From assembly GCA_933228895.1 (NCBI GenBank), contig OW121847.1, forward strand, positions 48,110,992 to 48,174,991: a DNA stretch of 64,000 nucleotides, in the 5' to 3' direction. Position numbers and translations under genes: made by a program. The stretch is from Platycnemis pennipes. Taxonomy: Eukaryota > Arthropoda > Insecta > Odonata > Platycnemididae. The notes under the pieces were generated by a model. It was not told where the DNA came from and did no database searches. It was given only the letters and a program-made list of their open reading frames with translations. Positions 61,301 through 64,000 of this stretch are shown here, in pieces (the first letter of the stretch is position 1; each line of letters starts with the position of its first letter).

Positions 61301-62944
61301 GCATTATTTATTCAATTTGTTCTATATTGAAAACTATTTCACTTTTTACCAGCCAAAATTTTTCAATATGGTGACAGTTTTTAAAACAGCCTTGTGGAAG
61401 AGTGCCTTGATTTCCTGATGCCAAAGGGTGTACATACATATTGTAACAGCCAACAGTCCTCCTTGAGTCACTGCTAGGTTTGGCAGGGAAATCACCCTTC
61501 AAACACTCAATGCTCCTCCTTTTTTCCTTTTGTTGTTCCACCCTTTCCCTATTTCCTGTCTTGACAGAGTAAAACCCTAAACCCTTTTCTTCTTTTTCCT
61601 CTAACTCCCTCAACCGTACCACCCTCACCTTGAAGCGTGCTTGGTGGATCACTTTGGCAGTAGCTATAATGCCACTTCAAATGCCCAAATTCGCAAAGTA
61701 AGTTTGTTTTGTGCCATATTCCTTCATATGCATGTATCTAGTGACCGTGGCATGTATATATGTACCTGTTCTCTATTGTCAAGATTTTGTGTGCATTAAA
61801 TATCCACATGCCAGTATTTTTCTAATTGCATATTAATGGCATTTTGTATAGTAGACAATATCCAATTATTTGTTTGTTTTGAATTCATGGAGATGGGATT
61901 TTCATTTGGGATTCTGAAGGTGGCAGAGGTGGAAGAAAGATCAGAAAACAAGGAGGATTGACATTTAAGGACGATAAATGAGAGGAGGTTACTAGAGTGT
62001 CAGTCTGAAATGTAGAGGAGGGAGGGGAGCATGCAAGAAAAGTGAGGAAGAAGTTAGGCAATAATGAACAGAAAATATACTGGTTATTCCACATAAATTT
62101 ATTCTTAAATAACGACCCGGGTTTCGATGTGGAACGTCATCATCAGGTGATGTGATGACATTCCACGTCGAAACCCGGGTTGCTATTTAAGAATAAAAAT
62201 ATGTGGAATAACCTAGTATGTTTGCTGTTCATAATGAGTTCAAAATTCCATGAAGACGTGCCTGAAACCATCGATTTTTAAGTAAGGCAAGGTAGAATCA
62301 CTCCATCAAAACCAACTTTGACAGATTACTGAATACTAATGATAATTATGATAACTTCTTAGGGGTAATGTTTTGTGCTTAAGTCCAGTCATGTTACAGG
62401 TAGCTGCTGTCAAATGGTTGTGAATTAACACATATAAAAATGATGCATTTGGTTTTAAATTACCTGTTATTTGTTATTATTTTTCTTTTAATGCTTTTGT
62501 TCATAGTCATTTCTCTTTTTCACATAAAGTAATAGGATAAACTGTATTCTCTTCTGTTAGCTTGAGGGAACTGTGTAGGGAGTAATTTGTAGATTAGAAA
62601 TTTGAGCTCCTATTTAAAAGAGCTTTGCTAGTGAAGTGTAATTTTTATCCTGACCTGCTAATTTAGTGCTTTAAATGGCAAAACCTAATAAAGGTTTAGG
62701 GAACAAGAGTCAGTCTGCTAACGGGCACCATGCTGGGGAGTCTGAAACAGCAGAAGATGATGACGAGGAAGAATCAGAAGAAGAAGAGGAGGAGGAGGAA
62801 GAGGAAGAAGATGAAGAGGATGAGGAGGAAGAGGATGAAGATGAATCTGATGTTGAAGAGGAAGAGGAGGAGAAGGAATGCCCAGAGGAAGAGCTCCAGG
62901 AAACTCCATATCTGGAGAATGAGGAAGAGCAGGAGTTTGGTTCG
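24072..62944 (+). CDS. OSBPL8: OSBPL8/ORP8-like oxysterol-binding protein-related protein, 5'-partial and 3'-partial (eleven exons)
   Basis: Joined exons: 24072-24269, 28502-28603, 37305-37360, 37528-37773, 40272-40358, 40485-40629, 44062-44202, 45637-45660, 56868-57023, 58221-58613, 62700-62944. Together they give about 597 codons with no internal stop, and every intron phase matches across its junction. The order is Gly/Ser/Pro-rich N-terminus, polybasic SYKAQRKNYRREKKR, a PH domain starting near VVLADWLK and ending near WLDALELALRCSSLL, Ser/Pro linkers, then a Glu/Asp-rich stretch. Known for ORP5/ORP8: ER-anchored proteins at ER-plasma membrane contacts that exchange phosphatidylserine for PI4P, with the PH domain and the basic segment binding plasma-membrane phosphoinositides. 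The ORD lipid-transfer domain and C-terminal anchor are not in this window and are inferred to follow. The start codon is also missing: the first visible exon begins one base into a codon. Introns reach 11.2 kb and are full of transposons. The PH-domain identity is certain at family level; ORP8 rather than ORP5 is a naming convention, since insects usually have one such gene. Confidence 0.95.
24270..25516. other. Intron sequence
   Basis: CpG-poor intron. A possible polyadenylation signal AATAAA occurs at about 24449, downstream of the in-frame stop that would follow read-through of the preceding weak donor. Nothing else recognised. Confidence 0.5.
25517..27104. mobile_element. Nonautonomous hAT-like DNA transposon
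   Basis: Ends are TAGACTTG...CCAATACCGATAG at the left and, inverted, TAGACTTGGGCCAATACCGATAG at the right (CTATCGGTATTGGCCCAAGTCTA). An 8-bp flanking duplication is present with one mismatch: ATTAATAG (25509-25516) and GTTAATAG (27105-27112). The left terminus carries a ~30-bp insertion between the two halves. CpG is clearly higher inside than in the surrounding intron. No transposase was recognised in the longest frame (122 codons, minus, 26150-26518). Confidence 0.7.
26211..26240. repeat. (TA)15 microsatellite
   Basis: Uninterrupted TA dinucleotides inside the hAT-like element. Confidence 0.95.
27113..28501. other. Intron sequence
   Basis: AT-rich and CpG-poor. An AT-only near-palindrome (TTAATTAATGCATATAAAAT and its inverted partner) lies around 27690-27740. 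No exon with fitting phase seen. Confidence 0.5.
28502..28603 (+). CDS. OSBPL8: OSBPL8-like, exon encoding the basic/Ser-rich linker
   Basis: The acceptor is cttcttggagcag and the donor is A|GTGAGT. The exon takes one base from the previous exon (G+AG = Glu), continues DKKSRRTSLHVLLPKLPS and ends NYSPVSP plus one base. RRTS resembles a basophilic-kinase site and SPVSP carries two Ser-Pro sites; these are pattern matches only. The exon has no family signature, so it rests on its borders, exact phase fit on both sides and the open frame between two well-supported exons. Confidence 0.8.
28604..30128. other. Intron sequence
   Basis: AT-rich and CpG-poor; no exon or repeat with termini recognised. 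Confidence 0.5.
30129..31749. mobile_element. Nonautonomous DNA transposon with CCCAGCTAGCACAAA termini and GGGTAA subterminal motifs
   Basis: The left end CCCAGCTAGCACAAAAGATG and the reverse complement of the right end CCCAGCTAGCACAAAGGAAG are inverted repeats; ATT flanks both sides (30126-30128 and 31750-31752). Subterminal TTACCC/GGGTAAA words are concentrated at both ends: left TTTTACCCACTTATTACCCC, three GGGTAAA around 30240-30295; right GGGTAACACCCATCGAGGGT. TTACACGGAAG occurs twice at the left. No transposase frame. A 5S-rRNA-like segment lies inside. The ends differ from the 13.3-kb element at only a few positions, suggesting one superfamily with different transposase-site arrays. 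Confidence 0.75.
31236..31329 (-). pseudogene. 5S-rRNA-derived segment (5S-SINE head or 5S pseudogene)
   Basis: Minus strand reads TTGATACACCGGTTCCCGTC, AGATCACCGAAGTTAAGCAA, CGTTGGGCCCGGACGGAGGT, TGGATGGGTAGCCCCCC. These are the internal-promoter and core regions of eukaryotic 5S rRNA, with substitutions and a shortened 5' part. CG-rich DNA at 31100-31235 adjoins it and resembles no 5S sequence, so a 5S-derived SINE is more likely than a stray gene copy. Confidence 0.72.
31980..32760 (-). mobile_element. 3' end of a Ty3/Gypsy-like LTR retrotransposon
   Basis: From 32757 down to 32568 the minus strand encodes the integrase C-terminus: SATNKVSAKLASTWS, an in-frame TGA (32685-32687) where Gly of the GPY/F module is expected, PYRIIRFTTPVTAELEDEVS, and finally HVSQLKPYHER then TAA (32568-32570). 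Downstream on the same strand comes GC-rich DNA and a polyadenylation signal (GCAATAAATG, near 32050), as in a 3' LTR. LTR borders could not be fixed. The rest of pol and gag are absent. An overlapping 78-102-codon frame in the GC-rich part is not taken as a gene. Confidence 0.7.
32761..34745. other. Intron sequence; 33.4-34.7 kb is CpG-rich and probably inserted DNA
   Basis: From about 33450 (GCGACGCGACGCGTGACATCGG) CpG is far more frequent than in adjacent intron. By analogy with the other CpG islands in this gene this is likely a transposon body, but I could not find its termini or a coding domain. Confidence 0.4.
34754..35011. mobile_element. 258-bp hAT-type MITE
   Basis: The left end CAGGGCCGTATTTACCATAT and the inverted right end TAGGGACGTATTTAAACCAC are terminal inverted repeats. 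A perfect 8-bp duplication GGTTATCT lies at 34746-34753 and 35012-35019. The GC-rich CCGCCGGGGGCC word occurs just inside both ends. 8-bp duplication plus YAGGG ends fits the hAT superfamily. Confidence 0.9.
35012..37304. other. Intron sequence
   Basis: CpG-rich to about 35480, including the hairpin at 35435, then CpG-poor intron. No exon found. Confidence 0.45.
35435..35473. repeat. Perfect 12-bp-stem hairpin
   Basis: TTCCAAGGCCGT and ACGGCCTTGGAA are separated by 15 nt. It sits near the right edge of the CpG-rich segment, perhaps an internal or terminal part of an unidentified element. Confidence 0.75.
37305..37360 (+). CDS. OSBPL8: OSBPL8-like, small exon ahead of the PH domain
   Basis: The acceptor follows a pyrimidine tract (actatcatctcttcag) and the donor is AAG|GTATCC. 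The carried-over A plus GT makes Ser, then ATSWLDASKLNDFPSPDK. Length is 56 nt and it ends in phase 0, fitting the next exon only 167 nt downstream. The sequence is non-conserved linker. Confidence 0.83.
37528..37773 (+). CDS. OSBPL8: OSBPL8-like, exon with polybasic segment and start of PH domain
   Basis: The acceptor is catcaacag and the donor is AAG|GTATGA; 246 nt, phase 0 to 0. The first half is Ala/Ser/Thr/Gly-rich linker (LHPPGADASTFATT...). The second half is diagnostic: RKESYKAQRKNYRREKK, then ELLSSLKDPSVVVLADWLK, the segment that immediately precedes and opens the PH domain in ORP5/ORP8 proteins. In that family the Lys/Arg cluster helps recruit the protein to the plasma membrane; that function is known of the family, not shown here. 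The intron after the invariant W-L-K falls at the PH-domain start. Confidence 0.95.
37774..38459. other. Intron sequence
   Basis: CpG-poor; nothing recognised. Confidence 0.5.
38460..39345 (+). repeat. Tandem duplication, copy 1 (interrupted by a MITE)
   Basis: About 349 bp of old intron sequence, split by a 537-bp insertion at 38589-39125. It aligns with copy 2: CTAGTGTGCTTCTCAAGTTT...CTAATTAAAA before, and GACCCGTCTGGAGTCAAGAT...CAAGGAAGACATTTATTAAA after the insertion. Confidence 0.75.
38589..39125. mobile_element. 537-bp MITE with ATGGGGNCGTTTAC termini
   Basis: ATGGGGGCGTTTACTCGG at the left and ATGGGGTCGTTTACCATA (inverted right end) are terminal inverted repeats. The inside is CpG- and GC-rich. 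Its borders agree with the uninterrupted site in the neighbouring tandem copy (about 39540-39550). No clear target duplication outside the repeats. Confidence 0.75.
39410..39752 (+). repeat. Tandem duplication, copy 2 (empty site)
   Basis: 343 bp matching copy 1 without the MITE: CTGGTGTGCATCTCATGGTT..., CTAATGACAAAATGGCTGCA, TTGACTCAACTGGAGTCAAA, CAAGGATGACATTTAATAAA. Identity is roughly two-thirds by eye, so the duplication is old. Confidence 0.75.
39753..40271. other. Intron sequence
   Basis: AT-rich; a short duplicated phrase CCAGGATAATAAAATGTGTA / CTAGGATAATTAAATGTGTA near 40154-40195. Nothing else recognised. Confidence 0.5.
40272..40358 (+). CDS. OSBPL8: OSBPL8-like, PH domain exon (beta strands 1-3)
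   Basis: The acceptor is ttttattaatag and the donor is AAG|GTAAGA; 87 nt, phase 0 to 0. It encodes IRGKLKGWTKLWCVLKPG followed by LLLLYKSPKMK. The G-x-x-K-x-W-x-K-x-W-C-V-L pattern is the hallmark first hairpin of the ORP5/8 PH domain. Lys residues between strands 1 and 2 are where phosphoinositide headgroups bind in PH domains generally. Confidence 0.96.
40485..40629 (+). CDS. OSBPL8: OSBPL8-like, PH domain exon (middle strands)
   Basis: The acceptor is ttgtccttgcag and the donor is ATAG|GTAGGG; 145 nt, phase 0 to 1. The product reads SNHWVGTVLLNACQVMERPS then KKDGFCFKLFHPLEQSIWAP and RGPEKEAI. The run VLLNAC-ERPSKKDGFCFKLFHPLEQSIW is nearly invariant from insects to vertebrates in this family and is the strongest single identification in the window. 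Confidence 0.97.
40630..44061. other. Intron with an unidentified repeat-like region
   Basis: 40.69-42.31 kb looks unlike normal intron: CpG-richer patches, repeated TATCTCCCAAACCCC phrases, and a duplicated segment GAGCACTG-TTTTACAC...CTCCCAAACCCC at 41487-41525 and 41688-41725. No termini or coding motif were identified. The rest is ordinary AT-rich intron. Confidence 0.4.
44062..44202 (+). CDS. OSBPL8: OSBPL8-like, PH domain exon (last strand and C-terminal helix)
   Basis: The acceptor is ggttcttgacag and the donor is AAGG|GTGAGT; 141 nt, phase 1 to 1. It encodes (G)AVVQPLPTAYLIFRAPS, then KCWLDALELALRCSSLLVRS. The Trp in CWLDALELAL is the conserved Trp of the C-terminal PH helix. The domain is therefore complete across four exons. 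A decayed foldback with a hammerhead-like core begins about 50 nt into the following intron. Confidence 0.96.
44252..44282 (+). ncRNA. Degraded hammerhead-like core, copy 3
   Basis: GGTAAGAT (degraded CTGAAGAT), hairpin GCCA-ATGAGA-TGGC, then ACCGAAATGTAGTGG. The GCCA/TGGC stem differs from the other copies but pairs. Only one arm of the foldback is recognisable downstream. Confidence 0.3.
44283..45254. other. Intron sequence
   Basis: AT-rich with low CpG; no feature recognised. Confidence 0.5.
45255..45496 (+). repeat. tRNA-derived SINE, older copy
   Basis: The B box GGTTTGAATCC (45291-45301) and the body (GGTACCAAATCTTTCTAGGA, TTTGCTCTATCCTCACTAAC, AAGACCAACTGGGTTGAACA) match the copy at 16.4 kb. 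The A-box part is degraded. It lies 140 nt upstream of the microexon. Confidence 0.8.
45637..45660 (+). CDS. OSBPL8: OSBPL8-like, 24-nt microexon after the PH domain
   Basis: The exon is flanked by acceptor catctgcaaatctttag and donor CAAG|GTAAAC. It is 24 nt long, phase 1 to 1, and with one carried base reads DQDISVSQ. ORP8 of vertebrates has an acidic-plus-DLSVS-type motif at the same place just after the PH helix, which is what prompted the call. Because it is symmetric, skipping it would remove exactly eight residues without a frameshift, so alternative splicing is possible. It is too short for ordinary ORF searches. The weak points are its size and the moderate polypyrimidine tract. Confidence 0.65.
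45661..47277. other. Intron sequence
   Basis: AT-rich and almost free of CpG. No exon or element recognised. Confidence 0.5.
47860..48021. repeat. 162-bp foldback hairpin, related to the hammerhead-type family
   Basis: The left arm ATTGGAAAAGAAAAACCACT and the inverted right arm ATTGGAAAAGAAAAATCACT are near-identical over about 50 nt, continuing through ATTCCACACAAAGGTTTTAT. The centre contains GATAATGA-TATATATTGTA-GAAAAC, a weak version of CTGANGA-stem-GAAAC. Confidence 0.8.
48530..49763 (+). pseudogene. LINE reverse transcriptase relic (RTE/CR1-like)
   Basis: Across three frames the RT landmarks appear in order: NQFGFRKNQGAREA, YVAFVDLE-stop-AFDNVD, IFKILEAIGMDYKDRRKMYW, FADDIAVVVES at about 49052 (catalytic Asp-Asp pair), YLGSTIT, ALYGSETW-like residues, RRMLKIKLADIV and NIIEGKIEGK...GRPRGKYLEQIK. 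The RQGCPLSP motif is destroyed and several stops and frameshifts are present. The tail ACTGACGATGATGAAAA resembles the short-repeat ends of RTE-type LINEs. It is inserted in the piggyBac-like element and cannot be functional. Confidence 0.85.
50456..50899. mobile_element. 444-bp MITE with CAGGGTTCATAC termini
   Basis: The left end CAGGGTTCATACTGGTCAGG and the inverted right end CAGGGTTCATACCAACTTTC are terminal inverted repeats. The TTGTA direct repeats are at 50451-50455 and 50900-50904. TCAGGGAAAT words are repeated just inside both ends. No coding capacity. The superfamily is uncertain: a 5-bp duplication is not the 8 bp usual for hAT. Confidence 0.82.
50905..51992. other. Intron sequence
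   Basis: No exon or repeat with termini recognised. Confidence 0.5.
51993..52033. repeat. (TA)n microsatellite, left of Tigger-like element
   Basis: About twenty TA repeats running directly into the CAGTAGAACC terminus. Confidence 0.95.
52034..52490 (+). repeat. Duplicated terminus of the Tigger-like element (229-bp period)
   Basis: Two tandem units (52034-52262 and 52263-about 52490) share the terminus, TATACGACGACC-type words, the CATAAGACCCCATGTATTT block and the CCTCACTTATACGACTTTTC block. Confidence 0.8.
52034..55293. mobile_element. pogo/Tigger-like DNA transposon, decayed
   Basis: CAGTAGAACCTCGGTTATAC at the left and, inverted, CAGTAGAACCTCACTTATGA at the right end, each bordered by TA, are typical pogo/Tigger termini. 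A second terminus CAGTAGAACCTCTGATATAC begins at 52263, 229 bp inside, and the following sequence repeats the first unit (GACCCCATGTATTT, GGTAGGAAAGTCCTCACTTA). The interior is 3 kb of AT-rich DNA with no recognisable DDE transposase and a GGATCCAAATCCGGATCC-type simple repeat around 54530-54585. Tandem TA tracts on both sides imply insertion into a TA microsatellite. Confidence 0.8.
55294..55324. repeat. (TA)n microsatellite, right of Tigger-like element
   Basis: Fifteen TA repeats directly after the inverted terminus. Confidence 0.95.
55325..56867. other. Intron sequence
   Basis: CpG-poor; open frames are shadows without motifs. No element recognised. Confidence 0.5.
56868..57023 (+). CDS. 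OSBPL8: OSBPL8-like, linker exon with WSEADIE motif
   Basis: The acceptor is ggacttttgttccag and the donor is CATG|GTGGGT; 156 nt, phase 1 to 1. The product begins (G)TPVLMAGGSEPISYSHTPP and ends KEARWSEADIEGQYSRH. The WSEADIE...H segment corresponds in position and character to the NDSEIERQHF segment between PH and ORD domains of ORP8. The exon follows an 11.2-kb intron that carries four separate transposon insertions. Its symmetric phase permits skipping. Confidence 0.9.
57024..58220. other. Intron sequence
   Basis: T-rich and CpG-poor; no exon with phase 1-1 recognised. Confidence 0.5.
58221..58613 (+). CDS. OSBPL8: OSBPL8-like, 131-codon Ser/Pro-rich symmetric exon
   Basis: The acceptor is ttctgaattag and the donor is GCTG|GTATGT; 393 nt, phase 1 to 1. 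It is open throughout, from GSENKSLSALLGSFRPSTP through SSPVVLLSTPTPPDSSLSS and NKSPCPSPSPFLPNLWY to VVGIDA. Many Ser-Pro and Thr-Pro pairs suggest a disordered, phosphorylatable linker. I recognise no domain, and nothing of this length is present at this point in vertebrate ORP8, so it may be an insect-specific or optional cassette. Codon use and CpG content are richer than the surrounding intron, as expected of coding sequence. An overlapping frame is also open for about 107 codons; the phase fit at both ends selects this one. Confidence 0.85.
58614..62060. other. Intron sequence
   Basis: AT-rich. Includes the near-palindrome AGCTACTACAAAAAGTTGTAGTAGCT at about 59187-59212 and two rejected exon candidates (about 60811 and 61635). 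Confidence 0.45.
62061..62235. repeat. Foldback repeat with hammerhead-like centre, 175 bp
   Basis: Arms pair over about 80 nt: ATAATGAACAGAAAATATAC / inverted ATTATGAACAGCAAACATAC outside, GGTTATTCCACATAAATTTA next, and CGACCCGGGTTTCG at the centre. The CCCGGGTTTCG and CATCATCAGGTGA words are shared with the 5.1-kb copy. Confidence 0.82.
62121..62146 (-). ncRNA. Hammerhead-ribozyme-like core, copy 4
   Basis: Minus strand: CTGATGAT, hairpin GACGT-TCC-ACATC (one mismatch), then GAAACCCGGGTCG, the same flanks as copy 1 with a different stem. In this copy the same bases also take part in the longer foldback stem, so the two folds compete. Confidence 0.42.
62700..62944 (+). CDS. OSBPL8: OSBPL8-like, acidic exon, last one visible
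   Basis: The acceptor is aataaaggtttag and the donor is TTCG|GTAAGC; 245 nt, phase 1 to 0. It starts (G)NKSQSANGHHAGESETAE and runs into about 45 residues that are almost all Glu/Asp, encoded by GAA/GAG/GAT repeats, then ECPEEELQETPYLENEEE. The E-x-L-x-E-T-x-Y element matches the PLKETTY-type motif that precedes the ORD domain of ORP8. An ATG 25 nt before the exon (62675) is in the same frame, directly after a TAA, so a shorter product from an internal promoter is conceivable but unsupported. GA-rich repeats make this exon prone to length change. Confidence 0.93.
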
Positions 62945-64000
62945 GTAAGCAAAGTCTCATTGTCCATGTCATGACTGGGTCAACATTGTCTGTATTTTTT
63001 AGTTGTGCCTGAAATTATCCTGGTTAATTAGTTAGTTGATTTTGTTGTATAAAAATATCACTACTAAAAACTATAAGCGCTATCATACAGTGCTAATAAT
63101 AGTGAAGTATGAAATTTGTGGTACCTATGTGCTGCTGGGAAACTGTGATATGGATGACCTGAAGGGAAGTAGATATGGTGGAGGTAGATCTGGCAGAGAC
63201 TATCCTAATGGGTTGAACCCTGACAACATTTTTGTCCGTGATCAAATTTGCTTGGTCTGGCCATATGTTTGTGGTTGAAACACCCCTCATCCATTTATGG
63301 AGACATCAGACAATTTCCTGAAGCTACCTACATAAATCACTGCCATAATTCTTTTGGGATATTGTTGAAAAAACAGTAGGTGTAAACAAGACTAATGTTT
63401 AAGATTGTTTTCTTATCAGCCTACTGGTAACAGAGCAATAATAGAGCAATTTCAGTGGAAAAACCAATGGAGGCTTAATAGTTTACCAAAATTCTGCTTA
63501 AGACATTTTTATTCAAAGTGATACATGAAATCTGCAACTACCAACACATTGAATAAGTAACTGGTTTGTAAATTACCAATCAAAATCGGACTTATTTCTA
63601 GCAACATTTAATTATTTGCAACAATCTATACGTTGCTTCTACAAAGTGAGCGAGAGAAAATTTTTTGAAAATTCAGTTTGGTGTAACTTCCAAACAAGCA
63701 AAAATACATACTCCAAATTTTTAGTGCATTCTTAATAGGATCATAGCTTATTATACTGAAAATTTCAAATTTTTAATAACTCCCCCACCAGAGATACAGG
63801 GGCCCGGAAATGGTAAATTTTCAATTTTTCCTATTCGCGGAAGCTTGTAACAGCTAAAGGCTTAACAAAAACACAACTTTTTTCTTACACACATTTACTA
63901 TGGTACCCAAAGATACTATAACTAAAATATAGACCTAGTGACCATAACCCTTCTATAAGAAAATAAATAGCAAAAGTTGTAAAAAACAGCAATTTGTATC
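62945..64000. other. Intron after the last visible exon
   Basis: A GTAAGC donor opens it. No ORD-domain exon is seen before the window ends. From about 63600 the sequence (TAACTTCCAAACAAGC, TAACTCCCCCACCAGAGATA) resembles, in texture only, the unidentified repeat-like region at 40.7-42.3 kb. Confidence 0.5.

Noticed and set aside
61635..61695. Possible exon with a strong GTAAGT donor (…CGCAAA|GTAAGT), phase-1 frame reading ACLVDHFGSSYNATSNAQIR
   Set aside because: It would end in phase 0, while the next exon (62700) needs phase 1. The longer version from the better acceptor near 61567 has stops.
62710..62972. Minus-strand poly-Ser and poly-Pro/Leu frames
   Set aside because: Antisense shadows of the GA-rich acidic exon.

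Overview
The window is arthropod, most likely insect, nuclear DNA. It is AT-rich, has long introns with GT-AG borders, and is dense in transposon relics. Exact species cannot be read from the sequence. I see no operons, bacterial genes or CRISPR arrays. One protein-coding gene can be supported with confidence. On the + strand, from 24,072 to beyond the right-hand part of the window, eleven exons encode the N-terminal ~597 codons of an ORP5/ORP8-type oxysterol-binding protein-related protein (OSBPL8 family): a Gly/Ser/Pro-rich N-terminus, a polybasic segment, a complete PH domain, a 24-nt microexon, Ser/Pro-rich linkers and a long acidic stretch. All exon junctions keep one reading frame. The first exon(s) lie upstream and were not identified. 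The lipid-transfer (ORD) domain and membrane anchor expected for the family must lie beyond 64,000.

The left third (1-24,071) has no recognisable host gene. It holds tRNA-derived SINE-like copies (about 0.6, 6.6 and 16.4 kb), three foldback hairpins (5.1, 6.3, 16.2 kb), a 2.5-kb element with CCCAGACAGCACA terminal inverted repeats and GTATAC arrays at both ends (13.3-15.9 kb), and decayed LINE fragments (18.0-18.95 kb). CpG looks ordinary here. From about 21-22 kb rightwards the sequence becomes visibly CpG-poor, as expected of a germline-methylated gene body.

Inside the gene, most CpG-richer islands in the introns coincide with inserted elements: a hAT-like element (25.5-27.1 kb), a second CCCAGC-AGCACA element carrying a 5S-rRNA-like segment (30.1-31.7 kb), the 3' end of a Gypsy-type LTR retrotransposon (32.0-32.8 kb), a 258-bp hAT MITE with a perfect 8-bp target duplication (34.75-35.0 kb), a 537-bp MITE sitting inside one copy of a tandem duplication (38.6-39.1 kb), a TTAA-flanked piggyBac-like element into which a LINE and a hairpin have been inserted (47.3-50.2 kb), a 444-bp element with TTGTA duplications (50.5-50.9 kb), and a pogo/Tigger-like element inserted in a (TA)n tract (52.0-55.3 kb).

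The most interesting unexplained signal is a dispersed family of foldback repeats. Their centres share CTGANGAT - short stem-loop - GAAAC, with a different but still paired stem in each copy. That is the arrangement of a hammerhead ribozyme core as known from Penelope-like elements and related small retroelements. The second is a pair of elements with near-identical termini but different subterminal motif arrays. The third is the 24-nt symmetric microexon in the OSBPL8-like gene.
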